DNA of 64,000 nt from Enterococcus nangangensis (GTDB lineage: Bacteria > Bacillota > Bacilli > Lactobacillales > Enterococcaceae), in the NCBI RefSeq assembly GCF_005405245.1, contig NZ_BJDR01000005.1, positions 32,443 to 96,442 of the forward strand. Reading direction: 5' to 3'. The notes beneath the pieces are model-generated. The model did no database searches and was not told where the DNA came from. It saw nothing but the letters and a program-made list of their open reading frames with translations. Shown piece by piece: positions 55,578 through 63,464 of this stretch. Position 1 is the first letter of the stretch, and every line of letters starts with the position of its first letter. Made by a program: the position numbers and the translations under genes.

Positions 55578-55940
55578 TTAGCGATTTAAGTCTGCCAAAA
55601 ATTTTTCAGAAATAACCCGTACGCGGACATGTTCCCCTTGCGCCAAAATGGCCTTTGTTTTTTGGTCCCGTACTTCAAAGGTAAAAGTAAAACTTTTCTT
55701 TCCTTCCTTGACTAACGTGGTGCTCACTGTCACAGTGTCTCCTACAGCACTTGCTTTTAAGTGTTCAATGCTCATTTTAACCCCTACCGTGCTTTCACCA
55801 GTGACTAATTTTTCGGCGATACTTTCAAAGCAAGTGTTTTCCACAAGGGCCACTACTTTAGGAGTAGCCAACACCGGCAGCAAACCTGAGCCCAAGACCG
55901 CGGCTGTATCTGCAGAACTTACGACAAAATCTTTTTCCAT
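55578..55940 (-). CDS. Thioesterase-superfamily (hotdog fold) protein
   Basis: A 120-residue hotdog protein resembling fluoroacetyl-CoA thioesterase-like small enzymes: V-L-A-T-P-K-V-V-A-L-V-E-N-T-C near residue 23, with the Thr, Glu and downstream His (I-E-H-L) that form the active site in that group. The S-T-V-G-V-K-M-S-I-E-H-L-K-A block is characteristic. Start ATG 55940, after GGAGG, lies inside the 3' end of cca, a 22-base overlap, so it is coupled to cca. Physiological substrate unknown. Confidence 0.82.
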   Translation of the reverse strand: MEKDFVVSSADTAAVLGSGLLPVLATPKVVALVENTCFESIAEKLVTGESTVGVKMSIEHLKASAVGDTVTVSTTLVKEGKKSFTFTFEVRDQKTKAILAQGEHVRVRVISEKFLADLNR

Positions 55941-57136
55941 CTTAATTCTTCCTCCAAATGTTGTAATAAATAATCTTTTTCGTTTAGCCAAAGAGCCGTC
56001 ACTACTTTTTCTTCCGCTAATTGCAAACTTTCGGCAATCCAAGGGCCAGCTCCTAAAGGAAAAGCGGCCAGTAAGTCGCCGCCGTTAATTGCTAGACTCT
56101 GACGATTTTTAATGGGTAAACCTTGATAGTCTTGCGTCAGCTTAAAAATTTCTGGCGTCAGTCCCCAGTGGCTGATGAGCTCTTCTAATTTGACGGCTAA
56201 GGGTAAGCCTAGGTGATAAAGTGCTAAAGGTGGTAGTAATCCTTGTTGTCGTTGCGGTAAATAGTGTAGTAAAAGTTGCACTTCTTTAATCCGTTGGTTG
56301 GAAAGTTTCCAACTTTGTAAAAATTTTCGCGGCTCTTGCGGAGCGACAAAAGCTAACAACAAACTCCAAGCTACCGTTTCATCCGTGATGGTCGGTTGCA
56401 AGTGCCGTAACAATTCCTCTAAAGGTTGTGCAGCCGTGGTGAGCCCTGGCGTGTAACGATATAACTCACTAGCGATAAAGGCCGATAAACCAAAAGCGGC
56501 GTGTTGTCCTAACAATAATTTTTCAAACTCAACGCGAATCCGCTCGACTGCGATATTTTCTAAGAGTTGATGATGCTCTTTAATGGCGGCAAAGGTCTCT
56601 CCTTCAATCTCAAAACCTAATTGGCTAGCAAAACGTACCCCCCGCATCATACGTAAGGCGTCTTCAAAGAAACGCTCGTGAGGATTGCCAACTGCACGAA
56701 TCAATCCTTGCTTTAAATCAGCCAGACCAGAAAATAAATCTACCAAGGTGCCATCATAACTTACTGCTAAAGCATTCATGGTAAAGTCTCGTCGTTTTAA
56801 ATCTTCTTTTAAAGAGCGTACAAATTCTACTTTATCCGGACGGCGAAAATCTTGATAGCCACTTTCCGTACGAAAAGTGGTAATCTCATACGTCTCGTGA
56901 TTCAATAAGACGGCAATGGTGCCGTGTTGAATGCCTAAATCAAATGTCTTCGGAAACAACGTAGCAATTTCATAAGGCGTGGCGCTAGTGGCGATGTCTA
57001 CATCGTGAATCGGTTGCTTTAACAAAAAATCTCGCACGCATCCTCCCACAAAGTAAGCCTCAAAACCAGCTTCTTGAATCGTCTGTAAAACCGGTAATGC
57101 TTTAATAAATTCTGGCGACAAAGGCTCAAGTTTCAT
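55919..57136 (-). CDS. cca: CCA tRNA nucleotidyltransferase
   Basis: Adds or repairs the CCA end of tRNAs. The 405-residue class II enzyme begins its head domain with Y-F-V-G-G-C-V-R-D-F-L-L near residue 29 and H-D-V-D-I-A-T-S-A, the nucleotidyltransferase acid pair. R-R-D-F-T-M-N-A-L-A near residue 116 and E-D-A-L-R-M-M-R-G-V-R-F near residue 160 are the other motifs. It overlaps the MazG-like gene by 11 bases. Confidence 0.96.
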   Translation of the reverse strand: MKLEPLSPEFIKALPVLQTIQEAGFEAYFVGGCVRDFLLKQPIHDVDIATSATPYEIATLFPKTFDLGIQHGTIAVLLNHETYEITTFRTESGYQDFRRPDKVEFVRSLKEDLKRRDFTMNALAVSYDGTLVDLFSGLADLKQGLIRAVGNPHERFFEDALRMMRGVRFASQLGFEIEGETFAAIKEHHQLLENIAVERIRVEFEKLLLGQHAAFGLSAFIASELYRYTPGLTTAAQPLEELLRHLQPTITDETVAWSLLLAFVAPQEPRKFLQSWKLSNQRIKEVQLLLHYLPQRQQGLLPPLALYHLGLPLAVKLEELISHWGLTPEIFKLTQDYQGLPIKNRQSLAINGGDLLAAFPLGAGPWIAESLQLAEEKVVTALWLNEKDYLLQHLEEELRWKKILS

Positions 57137-57479
57137 CTGGTTGCTCCTTTGCTAAAGGAAGCTTTCGTTCAAAGCGCGTGCTATCTCGCTGATAAAATTT
57201 TTCCATATTTTGCTGGAAAGCCGTCGTTAGGTCAATGTCTAGTGAATTAGCCATGATTAACGTCACAAACAAAACATCACCTAATTCTTCAGCTACCGTT
57301 TTAGGTTTTTCACTCGTTTTTTTAGGCTTTTCACCGTAATAATGATTAATTTCTCGAGCCAGTTCCCCAACCTCTTCTGTTAAACGAGCCATTTGCGCCA
57401 GCGGGGAAAAATAGCCTACTTTAAATTGTTGAATATAGTCGTCAACGACTTGTTGCATTTCTTTTAGCGAGTCCGTCAT
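57126..57479 (-). CDS. MazG-like nucleotide pyrophosphohydrolase (YpjD type)
   Basis: A 117-residue all-alpha NTP-PPase. The metal-binding E-E-V-G-E-L-A-R-E-I near residue 34 and E-E-L-G-D-V-L-F-V near residue 62 are the expected E-x-x-E and E-x-x-D motifs. It probably hydrolyses non-standard or excess dNTPs. First gene of an operon with cca and the thioesterase; in Bacillus ypjD is also found in the cca neighbourhood. Confidence 0.9.
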   Translation of the reverse strand: MTDSLKEMQQVVDDYIQQFKVGYFSPLAQMARLTEEVGELAREINHYYGEKPKKTSEKPKTVAEELGDVLFVTLIMANSLDIDLTTAFQQNMEKFYQRDSTRFERKLPLAKEQPDET

Positions 57480-57504
57480 GTAAAACGCCTCCTTCTCTTT
57501 TCCT

Positions 57505-57534
57505 ATCTTATCAAAAAAGACAGGTAAACTTCAA
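57505..57534 (-). promoter_or_regulatory. Probable promoter of the mazG-like/cca operon
   Basis: Minus-strand TTGAAG and TAAGAT with an 18-base spacer, 25 bases before the start codon. Confidence 0.5.
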
Positions 57535-57543
57535 GGCGTGCCC

Positions 57544-57572
57544 TTGTTGTTTGTTATTTCAGATGATAAGAT
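57544..57572 (+). promoter_or_regulatory. Probable promoter of the YitT gene
   Basis: Plus-strand TTGTTG and TAAGAT with a 17-base spacer, back to back with the minus promoter at 57505-57534. Confidence 0.45.
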
Positions 57573-57594
57573 TGAGCAAAAGGGGGTCAGCGAT

Positions 57595-58485
57595 TTGCGA
57601 CAAAAGGTTTTGCTTCGAGATATTTTTTTTATTTTTCTAGGGACGTGTATGTACGCCTTTGGTTTGGTGTATTTTAATATGGCTAATGACTTGGCTGAAG
57701 GTGGCGTGACGGGGATTACTTTAATTTTCCGGAGTCTCTTTCAGATTGATCCAGCGATCTCCACGGTGGTGATTAATATTCCCTTAATTTTAATCGGGGG
57801 AAAAATTTTAGGAAAACGTAGCTTCTGGTACACTATTTTAGGAACATTAGCCCTTTCTTTTTTCTTATTTGTCTGGCAACGAGTTCATTTTGTTTTAAAT
57901 GTCGATCACGATTTACTTATCGCTTCCCTACTCGCCGGTTTAATGGGCGGGCTGGGCTCTGGCTTTGTTTACCGTGTTGGGGGGACTACTGGGGGCGCGG
58001 ATATTGTCGCCCGGATTGTAGAGCAAAAATTTGGCGTGAGTATGGGCCGCACGCTTTTATCTTTTGACGTTTTAGTTTTAATTTTATCTTTAACCTACAT
58101 TGATTTAAAGCACATGATGTATACCCTAATTGCTTCTTATGTTTTTGCTAGCGTTGTGGATTTTGTTCAAGATGGAGCTTACAAGGCGCGGGGGATTTTG
58201 GTGATTTCTGATCACAACTCAGAAATTGGCGCCGTCATTATGAAAGAACTAGAACGCGGCGTCAGTTTTCTCGCCGGCCAAGGAGGCTATTCTCGCTCTG
58301 ATAAAGAAATTTTATACGTCGTCGTTTCCCCGGCAGAACTCTTTGAAGTAAAAAGTATCATTGAAAGTATCGACCCTAAAGCTTTTATTTCCATCATTAA
58401 CGTACACGAAGCAATCGGCGAAGGGTTTACCTACCAAAGACCACAGCGCTTCTTATTGCGTAAACCTAAAGTAAAAAGTCATTAA
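57595..58485 (+). CDS. YitT family membrane protein
   Basis: A 296-residue protein with five to six transmembrane segments in the first 200 residues (YitT/DUF161) and a cytoplasmic C-terminal DUF2179 domain from about residue 205 (G-V-S-F-L-A-G-Q-G-G-Y-S, then I-L-Y-V-V-V). Family marks are F-N-M-A-N-D-L-A-E-G-G-V-T-G-I and V-G-G-T-T-G-G-A-D-I. The TTG at 57595 is chosen for its AAAGGGGG site. Members are probably transporters, with no agreed substrate. Confidence 0.9.
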   Translation: MRQKVLLRDIFFIFLGTCMYAFGLVYFNMANDLAEGGVTGITLIFRSLFQIDPAISTVVINIPLILIGGKILGKRSFWYTILGTLALSFFLFVWQRVHFVLNVDHDLLIASLLAGLMGGLGSGFVYRVGGTTGGADIVARIVEQKFGVSMGRTLLSFDVLVLILSLTYIDLKHMMYTLIASYVFASVVDFVQDGAYKARGILVISDHNSEIGAVIMKELERGVSFLAGQGGYSRSDKEILYVVVSPAELFEVKSIIESIDPKAFISIINVHEAIGEGFTYQRPQRFLLRKPKVKSH

Positions 58486-58490
58486 TACGT

Positions 58491-58527
58491 AAAAAAATCT
58501 CCTGACCTTAGTCAAGAGATTTTTTTG
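58491..58527. terminator. Bidirectional terminator between the YitT gene and reoY
   Basis: Arms AAAAAATCTC and GAGATTTTTT with an inner TGAC/GTCA. It overlaps the reoY stop codon and ends both convergent transcripts. Confidence 0.9.
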
Positions 58528-59053
58528 TTAAACTTTTTAATTGGGTAGAGAGTTGTTGAAACTTTTCTTGATCTCCGTTTTCCAAGGCTTCATCGATTTC
58601 TTCCCATAGTTGTTCTTTCGTGTACGCTGCTTCCAACGCTGTTAAACGATCATCTACTAAACTTTTTAAATTTTCATCCACTGTTCCATTCCAAGAATGT
58701 TCCGGGTTGTCTTCCAATACCCCAACGTAAGGAGCTGTCTGCCAAGTTTTAGCGAAAATAATTTCCAAATAAAGCGGCGTATTCCAGTGAAAACGAATCT
58801 CGTGAAAAATTTGCTCGGCATCGGTAAACTCTTGACCAGTCACCGTCAGGTACATGGGTGCGGTGGTGGTTTCTGCATGAATGACCAAACCGCGCTGGGT
58901 GATTCCTGCCTGCTCAACAAAGTGGACATTTTTTAAAATCGCAGGATGAGTTAACAAGTAATTTAAAATCCAATAAATTTCCCGTCGCTGAAAATGTAAG
59001 TGTTCTAAACACCAGCGTAAAGCAGCTTGCTTTTCTTGAATCCGTGGCTCCAT
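58508..59053 (-). CDS. reoY: ReoY/YpiB family regulator
   Basis: A 181-residue soluble protein of the YpiB (UPF0302) family: L-R-W-C-L-E-H-L, E-I-Y-W-I-L-N-Y-L and V-H-F-V-E are recognisable. In Listeria the homologue ReoY acts with the kinase target ReoM to steer ClpCP degradation of MurA, so controlling peptidoglycan synthesis; transfer of that role here is inference. It follows the TPR gene by 11 bases, matching ypiA-ypiB in Bacillus. Confidence 0.85.
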   Translation of the reverse strand: MEPRIQEKQAALRWCLEHLHFQRREIYWILNYLLTHPAILKNVHFVEQAGITQRGLVIHAETTTAPMYLTVTGQEFTDAEQIFHEIRFHWNTPLYLEIIFAKTWQTAPYVGVLEDNPEHSWNGTVDENLKSLVDDRLTALEAAYTKEQLWEEIDEALENGDQEKFQQLSTQLKSLTKKSLD

Positions 59054-59064
59054 CAGTCAACCTC

Positions 59065-60315
59065 CTACTCTTGGAGACTCTCCAAAATTGATTGCACCTC
59101 TAAATCCTCTGGTTCATGAGCTAAGTAATGGGTTAGTAATTGGCGCGCTTCTTTAATGCGTCCTTCTTCCCGTAAGAATAAACCATATTCTTTCATGAAG
59201 CTAGGCTCTTCTTTTAAGCCAGCGTAGGCTAAGGCGTAAAGTTTAAAAGCTTCATCGTAGTCTTCTAAAGCATTAGCCGCCCGCGCTTGATCCCATAAAG
59301 CTTCTGGCAAATCACTTGGATAATCTTGATACAATTTTTGTACCTCACTGAAACGTTCTTGATGACTGTAAAGATTACTTAAGGCTAAAACAACTTCTTC
59401 TTGTTGCTCACCAATCGTCAAAGCTTGGTTTAAAATTTCTTCAGCTCGGGCTTCTGCGTGTAAACGATAAGCATTTTCTGCCGCCATTAAGAACAAATCG
59501 CTTTGAAATGGTGCGTAACGTAAACCTTGCTCTAAGACACTACGGGCTTCTTCTAAACGCTCTTGTCCTTGTAATAAGCGACCTAAGTGAACGTAAACCG
59601 TTGCGTATTCAGGATTATATTCCAATAAGCGTTGGTATAAAGCAATCGCCCGCTCATCTTCATGGAGTTGTTGGTAAGTATATCCTAAATAAAATAGGCG
59701 GTCCTCTGTTTCTTCATGATCTAAAGCTTGTGTTAAAGGCGCCACAGCTGTTTCAAATTCTCCAGCCATCGCTAAACTAATTCCTAGACGTTCTAATAAA
59801 GAAACACTGGCTAATTCTGTTTTCCCCGCCTCCACTAAACCACCGTAAAGCGCCGCTGCTTCTTGGAAACGGTTTAAGCTAAAATAAAGTTCGGCTAAAG
59901 CAAAGTCAATTATTTCTTCGTTGGGTAATAAAGTACGCGCTTGTAAAAGTTTTTGCTCGGCTACTTCAGGTAATTCCAATAATTGATAAATATCCGCCAT
60001 GTCCAATAGTGCTTCTGGGTAGGCTGGTGAATCTTGGGGAATTTGATCTAAGTAACTAAAGGCCGCATCAAACTCACTTTCTTCAGCCATCAGTTCACCT
60101 AGAAATAATAAGTAATCAGTATTTTCGGAATCTCGTTGCAATAAATGTTGAAAAACTTCTAACGCCTCAGGGGTAAAGCCCAGATGATATAAATTTTCTC
60201 CCAATTCTTCCAAAACGGCTACTGGATCATGGGCCAACGCCTGCTTTAAAGCACTTCCTGCTGCTTCTAAATCTTGATTATCTAACGCATCTAACATTTC
60301 TTCACTATAACTCAT
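59065..60315 (-). CDS. Tetratricopeptide repeat protein (YpiA-like)
   Basis: A 416-residue soluble, acidic protein made almost wholly of TPR repeats, about eleven of them; clear ones include F-Y-L-G-Y-T-Y-Q-Q-L with A-I-A-L-Y-Q-R-L, and V-Y-V-H-L-G-R-L-L with E-E-A-R-S-V-L. TPR arrays mediate protein-protein binding. Position between reoY and the AroB-like gene matches ypiA of Bacillus. It overlaps the upstream gene by 11 bases. Confidence 0.88.
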   Translation of the reverse strand: MSYSEEMLDALDNQDLEAAGSALKQALAHDPVAVLEELGENLYHLGFTPEALEVFQHLLQRDSENTDYLLFLGELMAEESEFDAAFSYLDQIPQDSPAYPEALLDMADIYQLLELPEVAEQKLLQARTLLPNEEIIDFALAELYFSLNRFQEAAALYGGLVEAGKTELASVSLLERLGISLAMAGEFETAVAPLTQALDHEETEDRLFYLGYTYQQLHEDERAIALYQRLLEYNPEYATVYVHLGRLLQGQERLEEARSVLEQGLRYAPFQSDLFLMAAENAYRLHAEARAEEILNQALTIGEQQEEVVLALSNLYSHQERFSEVQKLYQDYPSDLPEALWDQARAANALEDYDEAFKLYALAYAGLKEEPSFMKEYGLFLREEGRIKEARQLLTHYLAHEPEDLEVQSILESLQE

Positions 60316-61318
60316 GGTCAGGACTCCCTTTTAAAAATTTTTCACCAGCAGTCAATAAGGTCGAAGGTGTAAGTGCGACCGTTACTAAGCTACTTTCTTG
60401 ATTCAATAAGTAATAACTTTGGGGCAACCGTGAGACAAGCTCCCACCATTCTTCTTTGGCAAAAGATACAGGAAAAATGCCCAGTTGTTGCCACCATTTT
60501 TGTAAATGTACTAATTTAATTTGATATCCAGCAAACTGTTGCGCTAAATAAAGATAAAACAATAAGACTGTGCCTTCCTCATTAGCGCTCAAATTCTTTT
60601 GTAAGAAAAAAGCATAGCGAATTTGGGCCAACGTTTCTCGCAATTGTTTCACAGAATTAGGCTGTGTTTTTAAAATAGCCAACTCTTCACTGACAAAAGA
60701 CAAGGGGGCAATTTGGCTTAAGCGTTGTTGCGTAGGATAGTTTTGGAATAAATCTTTAAGCAGAGTATTATCTGATAAAAAGCCTAAGCTTACTAGTGTT
60801 AGTAAATCTTTTTGGCGTTGCCTTAGGTGTAGCTCTTTTGTCGTAGCAATTCCCTCTTCAAAGTAAATTAGCTGCGGTTTTTTCATTAGCCGTGTAACTT
60901 GAAAGTGAGTCCCATAAGTTAAACGACTCTCCCCAATGCAACTTTGTAAGAACCCCTCTTGGTCTTGAGGAAACAACCACAGTTCCTGACAGCTAGCCAG
61001 CATTTTAGCTAGACTCATTGTTAATTGTAAAATACTGTTGGGGCCAAATCCTAAAAGAATAACTTCTGGATATTCCTTTTCCGTCACAAATCCTAAAAGC
61101 TCCTCTAACTGCTGAAAAGTAGCATGGGAGCTTGTCGCTGGCAGGACATACCAAGAGACCTCTTGTAAGATGCGTGCTGGCATCACATTTAAGTAAAGCT
61201 CGTAAAGAGTATTGGTAGTAATAATTATGACTGGTGCTGAAAATTCTTGCTGAGCCATCACCTGAAAGTAAGGTTCGCCGTAATAAATAGTCGTCTCTTT
61301 TTGCCAAGTTAAACGCAT
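60305..61318 (-). CDS. Degenerate 3-dehydroquinate-synthase-like protein, probable pseudoenzyme
   Basis: A 337-residue protein. Side by side with the real AroB at 41966-43045, the order of motifs is retained but residues are lost: I-I-T-T-N-T-L-Y-E-L-Y for the T-D-T-N-V-A-P-L-Y strand; V-L-P-A-T-S-S-H-A-T-F for [19 protein letters not shown] for L-G-G-G-V-M-G-D-L; and a D-L-L-T-L-V-S-L-G-F-L-S-D helix for [11 protein letters not shown]. The metal-binding H-T-I-G-H-A and H-G-E-G are absent. So it should bind neither NAD nor metal normally. Homology is my visual judgement. ATG 61318 has AGGAGGTGG upstream; first gene of the TPR-reoY operon. Confidence 0.6.
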   Translation of the reverse strand: MRLTWQKETTIYYGEPYFQVMAQQEFSAPVIIITTNTLYELYLNVMPARILQEVSWYVLPATSSHATFQQLEELLGFVTEKEYPEVILLGFGPNSILQLTMSLAKMLASCQELWLFPQDQEGFLQSCIGESRLTYGTHFQVTRLMKKPQLIYFEEGIATTKELHLRQRQKDLLTLVSLGFLSDNTLLKDLFQNYPTQQRLSQIAPLSFVSEELAILKTQPNSVKQLRETLAQIRYAFFLQKNLSANEEGTVLLFYLYLAQQFAGYQIKLVHLQKWWQQLGIFPVSFAKEEWWELVSRLPQSYYLLNQESSLVTVALTPSTLLTAGEKFLKGSPDHEL

Positions 61319-61454
61319 CTATCCACCTCCTAGTCTCTTATATTCTAGCATGAAAGGTGGGATTTATCTGTTGAAAAACTACCCAGAAAAATAAAAACAA
61401 CTTGTAAGAAAAACAATTCATGGTTACACATTGACGCTACTCTTTCATTAAGAC

Positions 61455-61490
61455 AAAAAGAGCCCCTCGTAGCCATAGAGCCACAAGGGG
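61455..61490 (-). terminator. Intrinsic terminator after hup
   Basis: On the minus strand CCCCTTGTGGC pairs with GCTACGAGGGG (two wobble pairs) around six bases, followed by CTTTTTG. Confidence 0.88.
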
Positions 61491-61503
61491 TTTACCGTCA
61501 AAA

Positions 61504-61779
61504 TTATTTAACAGCGTCTTTGAGCGCTTTCCCTGGTTTAAATGCAGGTACTTTGCTTGCTGGGATTTCGATTTCTTCACCAGTTTGTGGGTTGCGACCT
61601 TTACGAGCAGCACGTTCACGAACTTCGAAGTTCCCGAATCCGATTAATTGAACTTTTTCTCCATCAGCTAAAGCTTTTTGGATGCTAGAGAAAACAGCGT
61701 CAACAGCAGCAGTTGCATCTTTTTTAGTTAAGTTTGCAGCAGAAGCAACGTTTTCGATTAATTCAGCTTTGTTTGCCAT
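61504..61779 (-). CDS. hup: DNA-binding protein HU
   Basis: Abundant histone-like dimer that bends DNA. The 91-residue protein begins [11 protein letters not shown] and has the [21 protein letters not shown] arm with the DNA-intercalating Pro. ATG 61779 follows GGAGGTG; the long upstream frame passes through the promoter and is not used. Own promoter and terminator fit high expression. Confidence 0.97.
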   Translation of the reverse strand: MANKAELIENVASAANLTKKDATAAVDAVFSSIQKALADGEKVQLIGFGNFEVRERAARKGRNPQTGEEIEIPASKVPAFKPGKALKDAVK

Positions 61780-61875
61780 GAAATGTTTCACCTCCGTTAG
61801 AGTTGTGGATTGAGTGGTACAGATTGTCTGAGTGGTCCAGCCAATCTCAAATATTGTTACCAATATTCTGTTATC

Positions 61876-61904
61876 ACGATAGCATAGGAAAGCTTTAATG
61901 GCAA
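61876..61904 (-). promoter_or_regulatory. hup promoter
   Basis: Minus-strand TTGCCA and TATCGT with a 17-base spacer. The leader of about 90 bases contains a small AATATTG/CAATATT hairpin near its start. Confidence 0.6.
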
Positions 61905-62009
61905 GGGTTTTACTAGTTTTTGGTGTATTTTGTAGCAAATTTAACCAAAAGAAGCTTAAAAGTGGTTTTCAGTTGTCAACTCGCTTTGTTTTTGCTAAAA
62001 TACCTAGCT

Positions 62010-63317
62010 TTATTTACGGCGCCGCGTAATCATACGAATCGGTGTGCCTTCAAAATCAAAAGTTTTCCGAATTTGATTTTCCAAGAAACGTTCGTAAGAG
62101 AAATGCATCAACTCTTCTTCGTTAACAAACACCACAAAAGTTGGTGGCTTGACGGCAACTTGCGTCGCGTAAAAAATTTTCAAGCGTTTTCCTTTATCCG
62201 TTGGAGTCGGGTTAATAGCGACAGCATCCATAATGATTTCATTTAAGACGCTAGAAGAAATACGCAAATTTTGATTCATGGAAACTTGTTCAATTAAAGC
62301 TGGCAATAAGTGCAAACGTTGTTTGGTTTTAGCTGAAACAAAAATAATTGGGGCATAACTTAGATATAAAAATTCATTGCGAATTTTTTCTTCAAATTCT
62401 TTCATGGTGTGGTTATCTTTTTCCAAAGTGTCCCACTTGTTCACCACGATGATGACCCCTTTACCGGCTTCATGGGCGTAACCGGCGACTTTTTTATCTT
62501 GCTCGATAATGCCTTCTTCAGCGTTAATCACCATTAAGACCACATCGGAGCGTTCGATCGCCCGCAAAGCTCGCATCACAGAATATTTTTCCGTGTTTTC
62601 GTAGACTTTTCCCCGCTTGCGAATCCCGGCGGTGTCAATCATTAAAAATTTCTGACCTTCTGCTTCAAAACGCGTATCAATGGCATCGCGGGTTGTGCCG
62701 GCAATATCAGAAACAATAACGCGATTTTCTCCCAATAATGCATTAGTTAAAGAAGATTTCCCCACATTAGGACGACCGATAAAACTAAATTTAATCAAGC
62801 CTTCTTCTTCTACAAAGTCTTCTTCCTTAAAATGACTCACACAAGCATCTAGTAAGTCGCCAATCCCGATACCGTGACTCCCAGAAATTGGATAAGGATC
62901 ACCTAAACCTAAGGCGTAAAATTCATAAATGTCATTACGGGTTTCAGGATTATCTACCTTGTTAACGGCCAGAATTACAGGCTTATGGGAACGGTAGAGC
63001 ATTTTCGCTACCATTTCATCGGCATCAGTAATTCCTTCTTTCACACTAACAATCATAATAATCACGTCAGCTTCTTCAATGGCGATTTCAGCTTGGTGTT
63101 TAATTTGGTCCATAAAAGGTTCATCAGACATTTCAATTCCGCCAGTGTCAATTAAGCTAAACTCTTTGCCTAACCATTCACCGGTTGCATAAATACGGTC
63201 ACGAGTAACGCCAGGAGTATCTTCCACAATAGAAATACGTTCCCCAGCAATACGATTAAAGATTGTAGATTTCCCGACGTTAGGCCGGCCCACAATCGCG
63301 ATAGTTGGATTTGCCAT
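62010..63317 (-). CDS. der: Ribosome-associated GTPase Der (EngA)
   Basis: Two-domain GTPase for 50S assembly. The first G domain has G-R-P-N-V-G-K-S-T at residue 9, D-T-G-G and N-K-V-D; the second has G-R-P-N-V-G-K-S-S near residue 182, D-T-A-G and N-K-W-D. The C-terminal KH-like domain ends in a basic R-M-I-T-R-R-R-K. 435 residues, usual length. ATG 63317 follows AAGGAGG. Precedes hup, as in other enterococci. Confidence 0.97.
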   Translation of the reverse strand: MANPTIAIVGRPNVGKSTIFNRIAGERISIVEDTPGVTRDRIYATGEWLGKEFSLIDTGGIEMSDEPFMDQIKHQAEIAIEEADVIIMIVSVKEGITDADEMVAKMLYRSHKPVILAVNKVDNPETRNDIYEFYALGLGDPYPISGSHGIGIGDLLDACVSHFKEEDFVEEEGLIKFSFIGRPNVGKSSLTNALLGENRVIVSDIAGTTRDAIDTRFEAEGQKFLMIDTAGIRKRGKVYENTEKYSVMRALRAIERSDVVLMVINAEEGIIEQDKKVAGYAHEAGKGVIIVVNKWDTLEKDNHTMKEFEEKIRNEFLYLSYAPIIFVSAKTKQRLHLLPALIEQVSMNQNLRISSSVLNEIIMDAVAINPTPTDKGKRLKIFYATQVAVKPPTFVVFVNEEELMHFSYERFLENQIRKTFDFEGTPIRMITRRRK

Positions 63318-63352
63318 GGGCTTCCTCCTTAAGATTATTTTACATCTTGTTA

Positions 63353-63381
63353 AGTTTAGCGACTTTTCTTGAAAAAAGCAA
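63353..63381 (-). promoter_or_regulatory. der promoter
   Basis: Minus-strand TTGCTT and TAAACT with a 17-base spacer, 36 bases upstream of the der start and just downstream of the transposase terminator. Confidence 0.55.
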
Positions 63382-63416
63382 TAGCCACTACCTTTGAATT
63401 ATGCAAAATAAGAAAA

Positions 63417-63438
63417 CCCTCGGATAATTATCCGAGGG
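63417..63438 (-). terminator. Perfect palindrome after the transposase gene
   Basis: An 11-base inverted repeat without spacer, arms CCCTCGGATAA and TTATCCGAGGG, followed on the minus strand by TTTTCTTATTTT. It works as a terminator for the transposase; it could also belong to the IS end, since IS91-type elements carry hairpins at their termini. Confidence 0.75.
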
Positions 63439-63464
63439 CTTCTTTGATATTTGCGCATGCTGTT

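Noticed and set aside
61455..61779. Long frame extending HU upstream to 61938
   Set aside because: The extension crosses the promoter and a ribosome site that fits the short, family-length start.
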